A DNA stretch of 10,711 nt, from positions 1 through 10,711 of the forward strand of contig JBELLF010000034.1 in assembly GCA_042088875.1 (NCBI GenBank). Reading direction: 5' to 3'. Positions 1 through 6,613 of the stretch are shown piece by piece; the stretch's first letter is position 1; the number at the start of each line of letters is the position of its first letter. The position numbers and the translations under genes were made by a program. The DNA is from Marisimplicoccus framensis_A (lineage in GTDB: Bacteria; Bacteroidota; Bacteroidia; Flavobacteriales; Flavobacteriaceae). The notes beneath the pieces were generated by a model, which saw nothing but the letters and a program-made list of their open reading frames with translations, ran no database searches and had not been told where the DNA came from.

Positions 1-53
1 GGACTAGACCAGATTCTGAAGAAATTGTATCTTGGATAACTGATGTCAACTGA
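1..53 (+). CDS. 3' end of an unidentified upstream gene
   Basis: Frame 3 is open from the window edge to a TGA at 51-53 and encodes a short tail ending in SWITDVN. It uses codons like those of the following genes (AGA, GAA, TCT, ATT) and would overlap the next start by 11 bases, matching the tight packing seen elsewhere here. Frame 1 is the alternative: it is open to a TAA at 37-39 and reads GLDQILKKLYLG. Sixteen residues are too few to name a product. Its position suggests co-transcription with the trans-sulfuration enzyme downstream, so a role in sulfur amino acid metabolism is possible but unproven. Confidence 0.45.
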   Translation, partial: TRPDSEEIVSWITDVN

Positions 54-1200
54 TAAAAAATTCTCTACCAGATGTGTTCACGAAGGTGAAATAAAAGATA
101 CTATGTACCAAGGTATTGTGTCACCTTTGTTTATGTCAACTACTTATCCATGGTTTGGAGGTGATGCAGAAAAAAAACCTTACCCTAGATATTTTAATAC
201 TCCAAATCAGGAATTTTTATCTAAAAAAATAGCTTCTTTAGAGAATGGTGAAAAGGCTCTTATATTCACTTCAGGAATGGCTGCTATTAGTACATCAATT
301 ATGGCTAATGTCAGAAGTGGAGACCATGTTATTTTTCAAGAAGATCTTTATGGGGGTACCAGAAACTTCATTAAAACAGAATTTGATAAATACGGTATCG
401 AGTATTCTTTTACTAAAGGTCTTGAATCTGATGATTTTAAAAATGAAATAAAAGAGAATACTGTTGGTATCTATGTTGAAACACCTAGTAATCCACTTCT
501 TAAGATTGTTGATTTAAAATCTGTTTCTTCTATTGCAAAAGAGAATTCAATTTGGACCATGATAGATAACACTTTTGCAAGTCCTGTAAATCAGAACCCT
601 ATTGATCATGGAATAGATATTGTAATTCATAGTGCTACAAAATATCTTGGAGGTCACAGTGATATTTCTGCAGGTGCAGTTATAAGCACTGAGGAAAATA
701 TTAATCTAATTTTGAATTCTGCTAAAAATTTTGGTGGAAATCTAAGTGATTACACTGTTTGGCTATTAGAAAGAAGTATGAAAACTTTGTTTATAAGAGT
801 CAGAGAACAAACTAATAATGCAAGAGTACTAGCAAAAATGTTAGAAGAAAATTCTCATATTTCCAAAGTTTATTACCCAGGGTTAGAATCACATACTTCT
901 CACGAAGTTGCAAAGAATCAAATGAAAGACTTCGGAGCAATGATGTCTTTTGATCTGAATGAAAATATTGATGTGTATAAATTTCTAAAAAATCTTAAGA
1001 TTATTAAACCTGGAATGAGTCTGGCTGGTGTAGAGACTACTGTTAACTTCCCTATGAAAACTTCTCATGGTCTTCTTACACAGGATGAGAGAGATAATCA
1101 AGGAATTGGGAATAAATTAATTAGGCTGTCTGTCGGTATTGAATCATACGAAGATCTATATAACGATCTTGATCAAGCAATTAAAAATTCTTCAGAATGA
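43..1200 (+). CDS. metB: Trans-sulfuration PLP enzyme (cystathionine gamma-synthase/gamma-lyase type)
   Basis: A 385-residue cytoplasmic enzyme of the Cys/Met-metabolism PLP family (fold type I), the usual length for cystathionine gamma-synthase or gamma-lyase. The PLP lysine is K200 in SATKYLGGHSD, D175 in DNTF should contact the pyridine nitrogen, and TSGMAA at 76-81 forms the phosphate-binding loop. The YxR motif at 47-49 is kept, although the usual following FGNPT has become YFNTPN. The C-terminal domain shows GVE, SHG and RLSVGIE. These enzymes make cystathionine from activated homoserine plus cysteine, or cleave cystathionine to cysteine. The sequence alone does not say which, nor exclude a methionine gamma-lyase-like activity. 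O-acetylhomoserine sulfhydrylases are normally longer. The ATG at 43 lies inside the tail of the preceding gene, and the stop overlaps the bshB1 start by four bases. The symbol is therefore provisional. Confidence 0.9.
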   Translation: MSTDKKFSTRCVHEGEIKDTMYQGIVSPLFMSTTYPWFGGDAEKKPYPRYFNTPNQEFLSKKIASLENGEKALIFTSGMAAISTSIMANVRSGDHVIFQEDLYGGTRNFIKTEFDKYGIEYSFTKGLESDDFKNEIKENTVGIYVETPSNPLLKIVDLKSVSSIAKENSIWTMIDNTFASPVNQNPIDHGIDIVIHSATKYLGGHSDISAGAVISTEENINLILNSAKNFGGNLSDYTVWLLERSMKTLFIRVREQTNNARVLAKMLEENSHISKVYYPGLESHTSHEVAKNQMKDFGAMMSFDLNENIDVYKFLKNLKIIKPGMSLAGVETTVNFPMKTSHGLLTQDERDNQGIGNKLIRLSVGIESYEDLYNDLDQAIKNSSE

Positions 1201-1910
1201 AACTTGACATTCTAGCATTCGGTGCTCATCCAGATGATGTAGAAATGGGTTGTGGCGGTACAATTGCAAAATCTACTTCTGCTGGAAAAAAAGTAGGTAT
1301 CGTTGATTTAACCAGAGGTGAGCTTGGTACAAATGGAACTGTTGAAATAAGACACAAAGAAGCTAGTGAAGCTTCAAAAATTTTAGGTGTTTCTATTCGT
1401 ACAAATCTCGAATTTGAGGATGGATTTATTTTTAATAATAAAGAGAGTCAAATTAGAATTGTAGAAATCATTAGGCATTACAAGCCAGACATCGTTTTAT
1501 CTAATACTCAAATTGATCGTCACTCTGATCATGGTAAAGCATCTGACTTAATATATGATGCTTCTTTTTTAAGTGGTCTTTCAAAACTTGAAACATCTTT
1601 TGATGGGAATAGTCAAGACCCATGGAGGCCAAAAATTAATCTTAATTATCAACAATGGAATGACTTTAATCCTGATGTTTTAATTGATATTACAAACTTT
1701 ATGGATTCAAAGATTAATTCAATTTTAGCATATAAAAGTCAAGTAATTAAAGATGGAAATACAACATCAACTAAAATCAATTCTGAAAACTTTATTGAAA
1801 GTATTTCATATAGATCAAAAAATTATGGTAGGCTCATAGATGTTGATTATGCAGAAGCTTTTCAGTCAAGAAGAAATATTGCAGTAGATAATCTATTTGA
1901 TCTTATATAA
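1197..1910 (+). CDS. bshB1: Bacillithiol biosynthesis deacetylase BshB1
   Basis: A 237-residue zinc-dependent LmbE/PIG-L family deacetylase that removes the acetyl group from GlcNAc-malate, the second step of bacillithiol synthesis in the cytoplasm. The N-terminal AFGAHPDDVEMGCGG (7-21) supplies zinc ligands H11 and D14 and the catalytic D13. The second histidine motif is DRHSDHGKA (107-115), with H112 as third zinc ligand; the more common form is HPDH, so S110 is a small deviation. The C-terminal YGRLIDVDYAEAF is typical of BshB1 rather than of mycothiol-type relatives. The start overlaps the stop of the upstream gene as ATGA, indicating translational coupling. BshA and BshC are not in the window. 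About 55 bases separate the stop from the tRNA, with no hairpin terminator seen. Confidence 0.93.
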   Translation: MKLDILAFGAHPDDVEMGCGGTIAKSTSAGKKVGIVDLTRGELGTNGTVEIRHKEASEASKILGVSIRTNLEFEDGFIFNNKESQIRIVEIIRHYKPDIVLSNTQIDRHSDHGKASDLIYDASFLSGLSKLETSFDGNSQDPWRPKINLNYQQWNDFNPDVLIDITNFMDSKINSILAYKSQVIKDGNTTSTKINSENFIESISYRSKNYGRLIDVDYAEAFQSRRNIAVDNLFDLI

Positions 1911-1947
1911 TTTTCAAAAAATTCTTTATTATATTTTTTAAATCACC

Positions 1948-1955
1948 TATTTTTG
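1948..1955 (+). promoter_or_regulatory. Bacteroidota -7 element of the tRNA-His promoter
   Basis: TATTTTTG fits the Bacteroidota -7 consensus TAnnTTTG exactly and ends 11 bases before the tRNA 5' end, a spacing expected for a tRNA with a very short 5' leader. No clear -33 TTG is visible in the A/T-rich sequence upstream. The tRNA therefore probably has its own promoter and does not depend on read-through from bshB1. Confidence 0.65.
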
Positions 1956-1966
1956 CCCCTCAATAT

Positions 1967-2041
1967 GGTGGTTGTAGCTCAGTTGGTTAGAGCGCCTGAT
2001 TGTGGTTCAGGAGGTCGGCGGTTCGAGACCGCTCTTCCACC
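1967..2041 (+). tRNA. tRNA-His (anticodon GUG), acceptor stem with two mismatches
   Basis: A full cloverleaf can be folded. It has a D-arm GCTC/GAGC, an anticodon stem CCTGA/TCAGG with loop TTGTGGT (anticodon GTG at 2002-2004), and a T-arm GGCGG/CCGCT enclosing TTCGAGA. An extra 5' G (G-1, position 1967) faces C73, the identity signature of tRNA-His. The 3' CCA is not encoded, since CAA follows C73. The oddity lies in the acceptor stem: bases 5 and 6 (T1972, T1973) face 68 and 67 (T2036, T2035), giving two adjacent U-U oppositions. The other five pairs and G-1:C73 are intact. An ordinary gene of this type would have AA at 2035-2036. The gene is flanked by its own promoter and terminator. Confidence 0.93.
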
Positions 2042-2073
2042 CAAGTTAACCGTTACATTACACTAATAAAACT

Positions 2074-2100
2074 AACCCTTCAGCTAATGAGGGGTTTTTT
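2074..2100 (+). terminator. Intrinsic terminator downstream of tRNA-His
   Basis: An 8-bp stem (2074-2081 with 2089-2096, one G-T pair) encloses a 7-base loop and runs into a stretch of six T. It lies about 30 bases after the tRNA 3' end on the same strand. It is the clearest Rho-independent terminator in the window. Confidence 0.88.
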
Positions 2101-2441
2101 CTTACACATTGTGTTTAGACACTCAAATATACCCAAAAACATCAAAACTGGCTCATTACTGCCAGTTAATAGACAGTTAATTTCCCAAAAAAATCTGGTA
2201 ACAAATTAAGATTTACACTCCCGGGGTCATTTTAAAAATCAGTTTTCTTTTTGGGGGATGCGTCTGGTAAATGGTATATAATCTTTGAGATGGGAATGAC
2301 TAATATTTAATAATCTCCAACCTCTTTTTGGTATCTACAAAATTCACAGCTTTCACTATAATTGGGAGTATATCTCCTGTCTCTCACTATGAAACAAATT
2401 CAAATTCCTTAATTTATAAGTACAATTTATATATATTAGAA
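2101..2441. other. Gene-poor stretch between the tRNA terminator and the minus-strand operon
   Basis: No reading frame with the character of the neighbouring genes spans these 341 bases. They include G/C-rich patches (near 2220-2226 and 2252-2262) that contrast with the A/T-rich surroundings. The contents I can see are a perfect 7-bp inverted repeat at 2146-2167 and a 30-codon stop-to-stop minus-strand frame at 2310-2399 with a CxxC motif. No tRNA, riboswitch or CRISPR structure is evident. It must also hold the 3' end of the minus-strand transcript. Confidence 0.6.
2146..2167. repeat. Perfect inverted repeat, possible weak minus-strand terminator
   Basis: AACTGGC at 2146-2152 is mirrored by GCCAGTT at 2161-2167 with an 8-base loop. 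Read on the minus strand it is followed by a T-rich but interrupted run (TTGATGTTTTT). It could end the minus-strand transcript coming from 4447, although it lies about 275 bases beyond the last gene. It could also simply be a protein-binding site or a chance palindrome. Confidence 0.35.
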
Positions 2442-2624
2442 TTATCCTCCTCTACCAACTTTCCTTACCCCTGAACTACTAGGGTTTACAAAACCTTTAC
2501 TTTTGGCTTTGCTATTTGAATTTGAAGAAATCTTGTTTGTTGATTTAGACTTTTTACCTTTAAATAACCTCTTACCATTTGTCTCTCGGTTATCATTTTT
2601 ATTTCCAAAAAATTTACTTCCCAT
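2442..2624 (-). CDS. Small basic Ser/Asn/Lys-rich protein of unknown function
   Basis: A 60-residue frame from ATG at 2624 to TAA at 2442, immediately after the M28 peptidase gene (11 bases between). It is rich in Lys, Ser and Asn, with almost no hydrophobic residues beyond a short N-terminal GSKFFG, and it ends in SGVRKVGRGG. No signal peptide, membrane segment or Cys is present. The composition suggests an unstructured nucleic-acid-binding or ribosome-associated peptide, but I recognise no family. The frame extends upstream to a TTG at 2642 that would overlap the peptidase stop; I prefer the ATG. Being the last member of a compact co-directional run favours a real gene, while low complexity argues for caution. 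Confidence 0.45.
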   Translation of the reverse strand: MGSKFFGNKNDNRETNGKRLFKGKKSKSTNKISSNSNSKAKSKGFVNPSSSGVRKVGRGG

Positions 2625-2634
2625 ATTTATAAAT

Positions 2635-3681
2635 TTAGTCAACTATAATTTTATCATCCATATTTGCTAATTCCCATCCTATATGGAAAATTAGTCTAGC
2701 TCTCTTGGATAAAAGGTCATATCTTATTTTGTCAGCCGTGTCACCAGGACCATGATAATCCTCATGAGTACCACTGAAGAAAAATACAACAGGAATATTT
2801 TTTTTTGCAAAATTAAAATGATCACTCCTTTCATAGAAATCATTGGGATCATTTGGTACATCAAACCTATAATCTAATTTAAGGTTAATAGTATTTCTAT
2901 TTGTATTCTCAGTTATTCTCTTAAGTTTTTTTGTAATTCTATCAGATCCTATAGAATATATATAATCTTCTTCTTCGTACCCTCTTGTTGGGTCTGTCCT
3001 TCCTATCATATCTAAATTTATGTTAACAAAAGTATTCTCAATCGGATATAATGAATTATTAACGTAATATTCCGAACCTAATAGACCTTCTTCCTCTCCT
3101 GAAACATGAAGAAAAACAATTGACCTTTTTGGCCTTATCCCATCTTTAATTGCATTTTGGAAAGCTTGAGCAATTTCTAAAATTGATACAGTTCCACTAC
3201 CATTATCATCTGCACCATTATATACATCATTTCCGTCAACTCCGACGTGATCCAGATGACCAGTAAAGATTACATAACTGTTTGGATAAGTTTCCCCGAC
3301 AATAACAGAAGCAACATTTTGAGTATCTACCAAATTTTCCCCACTAGCAGATTTATCATAAGCTCTAAGAGTTTCTGGAAAAGAATAGTTTCGTGTGTAC
3401 ATTTTACCAGGTAAGTTTAATTGATATTTTTGAAAATAATTATCAGTATTATCAGCAGGTTGAATATCATTTTTTATATAAAAGTCTCTTAAGAAGTTTG
3501 CAGCTAACTCATCACCATATTTACCAGTTTGTCTTCCTTCAAATTCATCAGATGAGTATATCTCTAACAAATTCTTTAATTCTTCTTGTGTAATTGTTTC
3601 AGAGTACTTATTTGATATATCTTGTTGTGAGCATCCTAATGAAATAGTTACTAATAGTATTATTACATTAAACTTTTTCAT
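2635..3681 (-). CDS. Secreted M28-family metallopeptidase, lipoprotein
   Basis: A zinc aminopeptidase-like protein of peptidase family M28, about 348 residues from the chosen ATG at 3681. That start gives a lipoprotein signal peptide (MKKFNVIILLVTISLGC) with lipobox SLGC and lipidated C17. A start at 3708 would add nine charged residues ahead of it and enlarge the overlap with the gene upstream. Numbering from 3681, the metal ligands and catalytic acid expected for M28 are H142 (TGHLDHVG), D158 (GADDNGSG), E196/E197 (SGEEEGLLGS), D224 (NLDMIGR) and H310 (YHGPGDT), so it is probably active. An SDEFEGR(Q)TG motif near the N-terminus is common in secreted Bacteroidota M28 proteins. It is likely anchored in the cell envelope and trims N-terminal residues from peptides. 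It overlaps the DUF3050 gene by 14 bases, implying one transcript. Substrate unknown. Confidence 0.88.
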   Translation of the reverse strand: MKKFNVIILLVTISLGCSQQDISNKYSETITQEELKNLLEIYSSDEFEGRQTGKYGDELAANFLRDFYIKNDIQPADNTDNYFQKYQLNLPGKMYTRNYSFPETLRAYDKSASGENLVDTQNVASVIVGETYPNSYVIFTGHLDHVGVDGNDVYNGADDNGSGTVSILEIAQAFQNAIKDGIRPKRSIVFLHVSGEEEGLLGSEYYVNNSLYPIENTFVNINLDMIGRTDPTRGYEEEDYIYSIGSDRITKKLKRITENTNRNTINLKLDYRFDVPNDPNDFYERSDHFNFAKKNIPVVFFFSGTHEDYHGPGDTADKIRYDLLSKRARLIFHIGWELANMDDKIIVD

Positions 3682-4447
3682 AATATTTTTTTTTGGTTTT
3701 AATTTCATTCTCTATACCATCCCATAACGATATTCTGGAAAGAAGGGCTTTTTCTGAAATTGATTTGGCTTCTGATATTTTTTTATCATCGTTATTACAT
3801 AAATAAGATAGCATCTCCATAGACATAGGTCCGTGCATATCACCATCAACCTCAATATGACGTTTAAAGTAATAAATTAATTTATTTAATTCATTATTTT
3901 TTGAATTTATTCCTTCTAATAGAGGCATAAACATATCAGGAATAAGATCCTCTCTCCCAAAAGTAAATACAGCAGCAACTTCATGAATTTGACCTCTATT
4001 AATTACAGAGAATGTAAATTTTAAAAAATCTTTTATATAATCATTTATTTCAAGTTTTTCTATATCATCAGTAATTGTATCTAATGAGTTTAATGAGTTA
4101 ATGTTATTTAAAATAAGGTCAGTTTTAACACCAAATGATTCAATTGAATCTAAATACATTTCAAAATGAGACATTGGTTTGCCATCTTCATCTTCATCTG
4201 TCTCCTCACCAGCAACAATTTCGTTAATAAGTTTAGCAGTAGAAGTATTCTTGTTTGGGTACCATGGAATTGAAATAGTAGTTAAATTAATTTGCAAAAA
4301 TTTTAATAGCGACATAAAGTCCCATACAGCATAAACATGAGCATTTGTAAAAATCTTTAGATCATCAACACTTTTAATAGAATTATATAAAGAGTGATTC
4401 CTTAATTTATTTTTAAGTGGTTCAAGATTTTGAGCAATATTATTCAT
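3668..4447 (-). CDS. DUF3050 family protein, predicted heme-oxygenase-like helical fold
   Basis: A 259-residue soluble, mostly helical protein. I recognise DUF3050 from HVYAVWDFMSLLKFLQ (37-52), the NEI...GEE segment with SHFEMYLDS (75-101) and the FTFGRED region (161-167). No signal peptide or membrane segment is seen, so it should be cytoplasmic. The family's biochemical role is not established to my knowledge. Acid and histidine residues that could bind a metal are E76, E81, E82, H94, E156, and a helix-spaced series H197, D201, H205. That arrangement resembles heme-oxygenase-like di-iron oxidases, but this is inference. It is the first gene of the minus-strand run, 45 bases from the divergent exporter gene, with its own promoter element. 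It overlaps the peptidase gene downstream by 14 bases, so the two are probably co-expressed. Confidence 0.85.
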   Translation of the reverse strand: MNNIAQNLEPLKNKLRNHSLYNSIKSVDDLKIFTNAHVYAVWDFMSLLKFLQINLTTISIPWYPNKNTSTAKLINEIVAGEETDEDEDGKPMSHFEMYLDSIESFGVKTDLILNNINSLNSLDTITDDIEKLEINDYIKDFLKFTFSVINRGQIHEVAAVFTFGREDLIPDMFMPLLEGINSKNNELNKLIYYFKRHIEVDGDMHGPMSMEMLSYLCNNDDKKISEAKSISEKALLSRISLWDGIENEIKTKKKYYEKV

Positions 4448-4463
4448 AGAAATATTTTGGGCT

Positions 4464-4471
4464 CAAATATA
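4464..4471 (-). promoter_or_regulatory. -7 promoter element for the DUF3050-peptidase operon
   Basis: On the minus strand this reads TATATTTG, an exact TAnnTTTG match, with 16 bases to the ATG at 4447, giving a leader of roughly ten bases. No good -33 TTG lies at the expected distance. The divergent exporter gene at 4493 has no comparable element in the same 45-base spacer. Confidence 0.55.
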
Positions 4472-4492
4472 AATAATAATTAAATTCATAAA

Positions 4493-5077
4493 ATGCAGGA
4501 TATATTATTGTTTCTTATATCATCATTAGCTCTAACCTTGATCCCAGGTCCAGATATCTTATTTGTTATAAATCAAAGTCTAGATAAGAAGAAAAATGGT
4601 GTAATAACTTCATTAGGTTTATGTACCGGGTTAATATTTCATACTATGTTTCTTGCTTTTGGTCTATCTGCATTAATTGATAGTAATAAAGATTTAATGA
4701 CTTTTTTAAAATATTTTGGGACTATATATCTCTTCTATCTAGCTTATTTAGAGGCAAAAACAGTAAATAAAATTAATGAAAGCTTGAATAGTAAATTATT
4801 TCTAAGAGGCCTTTATATGAATCTTATAAACCCTAAAGTTTTAATCTTTTTTATTGCTTATTTTCCAAACTTTTTATTTTCTGATACAATAAAAATTTCA
4901 AATCAATTTTTGTTATTGGGTTTTGTATTCATATTACAAGCATTACTTGTTTTTATTTCAGTTTCCGTATTAGCTAATAAATTGATTAAATACTTAAGTA
5001 TTGACTCAAAAAACAAAATCCTTAAGTACTTTAAATCATTAATTTTAATAATAATAGGCATACTAATTCTTATATAG
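4493..5077 (+). CDS. LysE/RhtB family amino-acid or metabolite exporter
   Basis: A 194-residue inner-membrane protein with about six hydrophobic segments (roughly 3-22, 38-60, 68-88, 108-128, 137-160, 178-194), the usual size for LysE/RhtB transporters. The family signature IPGPD lies at the end of the first segment (17-21) and is followed by a charged loop (DKKKNG) and a GLCTG segment. NLINPKVLIFFIAYFP near 110-125 is the second hallmark. Such proteins export amino acids or their analogues using the proton gradient; the substrate cannot be read from the sequence. It is divergent from the DUF3050 gene and about 57 bases before guaB, which has its own promoter, so it may be a single-gene unit. 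It has unusually few basic residues in the C-terminal half. Confidence 0.9.
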   Translation: MQDILLFLISSLALTLIPGPDILFVINQSLDKKKNGVITSLGLCTGLIFHTMFLAFGLSALIDSNKDLMTFLKYFGTIYLFYLAYLEAKTVNKINESLNSKLFLRGLYMNLINPKVLIFFIAYFPNFLFSDTIKISNQFLLLGFVFILQALLVFISVSVLANKLIKYLSIDSKNKILKYFKSLILIIIGILILI

Positions 5078-5098
5078 TTCTCACTTGATTTTAATTTG

Positions 5099-5106
5099 TA
5101 TATTTG
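5099..5106 (+). promoter_or_regulatory. -7 promoter element of guaB
   Basis: TATATTTG matches TAnnTTTG exactly and ends 28 bases before the preferred guaB ATG at 5135, placing transcription start near 5110-5113. The nearest upstream TTG (5085-5087) is only 11 bases away, too close for a standard -33 element, so the promoter may rely on an activator or be weak. Confidence 0.6.
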
Positions 5107-5109
5107 CAT

Positions 5110-5132
5110 GCAATTAGTTTATAATTAATTGC
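5110..5132 (+). repeat. Inverted repeat in the guaB leader
   Basis: GCAATTA at 5110-5116 is mirrored exactly by TAATTGC at 5126-5132 with a 9-base spacer. It begins at the predicted transcription start and ends two bases before the guaB ATG. It could be an operator or an RNA hairpin covering the initiation region. There is no T-run, so it is not a terminator. Confidence 0.5.
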
Positions 5133-5134
5133 TT

Positions 5135-6610
5135 ATGTCTAAATCAAAATTTGTAGGAGAAGGTCTAACATATGATGATGTATTGCTTGTCCCTGCATAT
5201 TCAGAAGTTCTTCCTTCAGAGGTTTCTCTAAAAACAAAATTCAGTAGAAATATTAATTTAAATATTCCAATTGTATCTGCTGCAATGGATACAGTTACAG
5301 AGAGTAAAATGGCAATTGCTATTGCTAGTGAGGGAGGAATAGGAGTTATCCATAAGAACTTATCAATTGAAGATCAATCTAATGAAGTTAGATTAGTAAA
5401 AAGAGCTGAATCAGGCATGATCATTGATCCAGTAACTCTTACAAAAGATTCACTCGTTATAGACGCAAAAAATAACATGAAAAAATATAAAATTGGAGGT
5501 ATTCCAATTGTTTCAAATTCTGGAAAATTAATAGGAATTGTAACTAATCGTGATTTAAGGTTTGAGAAAGATAATTCCAAGAAACTTTCTGATGTAATGA
5601 CAAGTAAAAATTTGATTACTACAAAAATTGGTACTTCATTATTAGAAGCTGAAGAAATTCTTCAAACTCATAAAATTGAAAAATTACCTGTAGTTGATTC
5701 AAAAGGAATATTAATTGGTTTAATTACATTTAGAGACATAACCAAACATTCTGAGAAACCAATATCTAATAAAGATAAATTAGGAAGATTAATGGTGTCT
5801 GCTGCAATTGGTACTGATAGTGATTATTTAAAAAGAGCCAAAAAGCTAGTTGAGAGTGGGGTAGACGCAATTGTAGTAGATACTGCTCATGCACATTCAA
5901 GTAGAGTAGGAGATGTCCTTAAAAGCTTGAAAGATTCATATAGTGATATTGATATTATTGTTGGTAATATTGCTTCTGCTGATGCTGCTGAATATTTAAA
6001 AGAGAATGGTGCTGATGCAATTAAGGTTGGAATTGGACCAGGTTCAATATGTACTACAAGAGTTGTTGCAGGAGTTGGATTTCCTCAATTATCTGCGATC
6101 ATTAATATTTCAGAAGTATTAAAAAATTCATCAATTCCTTTAATAGCTGATGGAGGTATTAAATTCACTGGAGATATTGCAAAAGCAATTGCTGCTGGTG
6201 CTGATTCCGTCATGCTAGGATCCCTTCTAGCAGGAACAGAAGAATCACCCGGTGAAACTGTTATTTATGACGGTAGAAAGTTTAAAACCTACAGAGGTAT
6301 GGGATCTGTTGAAGCAATGCAAAAAGGCAGTAAAGACCGTTACTTCCAGTCAGATCAGTCTGATGACAGAAAATTAGTACCTGAAGGAATTGTAGGAAGA
6401 GTTCCTTATAAGGGACAATTAAATGAAAGTATTCATCAATTTGTGGGTGGTTTAAGATCTGGAATGGGTTATTGTGGATCTAAAGACGTAAAGTCACTTA
6501 AAAATTCATCTAAATTTGTAAAAATTACAGGATCAGGAATTAGAGAGAGCCATCCTCATAATGTATCAATTACAAAGGAGGCACCTAATTATAGTCCTCC
6601 TAAATTATAG
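5135..6610 (+). CDS. guaB: IMP dehydrogenase
   Basis: A 491-residue cytoplasmic enzyme that oxidises IMP to XMP with NAD+, the committed step of guanine nucleotide synthesis. Its length is normal for bacterial GuaB. I take the ATG at 5135 (MSKSKFVGEGLTYDDVLL); a TTG two codons upstream lies inside the leader inverted repeat. The catalytic cysteine is C306 in GIGPGSICTTR. The IMP phosphate site is visible in IADGGIKFTGD (337-347) and MLGSLLAGTEESPGE (360-374). The mobile flap contains EGIVGRVPYKG (417-427). Two CBS domains are inserted at about 97-148 and 153-206, the usual adenine-nucleotide sensing module, and both look intact. It heads a run of three genes: the next start follows its stop by three bases, so it is probably co-transcribed with periplasmic folding factors. 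Confidence 0.97.
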   Translation: MSKSKFVGEGLTYDDVLLVPAYSEVLPSEVSLKTKFSRNINLNIPIVSAAMDTVTESKMAIAIASEGGIGVIHKNLSIEDQSNEVRLVKRAESGMIIDPVTLTKDSLVIDAKNNMKKYKIGGIPIVSNSGKLIGIVTNRDLRFEKDNSKKLSDVMTSKNLITTKIGTSLLEAEEILQTHKIEKLPVVDSKGILIGLITFRDITKHSEKPISNKDKLGRLMVSAAIGTDSDYLKRAKKLVESGVDAIVVDTAHAHSSRVGDVLKSLKDSYSDIDIIVGNIASADAAEYLKENGADAIKVGIGPGSICTTRVVAGVGFPQLSAIINISEVLKNSSIPLIADGGIKFTGDIAKAIAAGADSVMLGSLLAGTEESPGETVIYDGRKFKTYRGMGSVEAMQKGSKDRYFQSDQSDDRKLVPEGIVGRVPYKGQLNESIHQFVGGLRSGMGYCGSKDVKSLKNSSKFVKITGSGIRESHPHNVSITKEAPNYSPPKL

Positions 6611-6613
6611 TCA

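Noticed and set aside
2000..2209. 69-codon plus-strand open frame running through the tRNA-His 3' half and the terminator
   Set aside because: It overlaps a clear tRNA gene and an intrinsic terminator, and the translation has no protein-like pattern.
2236..2310. Plus-strand stretch reading FFLGDASGKWYIIFEMG, possible gene remnant
   Set aside because: It is only about 24 codons between stops with no start codon and no family I recognise; chance is a sufficient explanation.
2640..2642. TTG start extending the small basic protein by six residues into the peptidase stop
   Set aside because: The ATG at 2624 is a better start and leaves a normal short gap; the added residues bring no recognisable motif.
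5085..5087. TTG as a -33 element for guaB
   Set aside because: Only 11 bases separate it from the -7 element, too short for the Bacteroidota promoter spacing.
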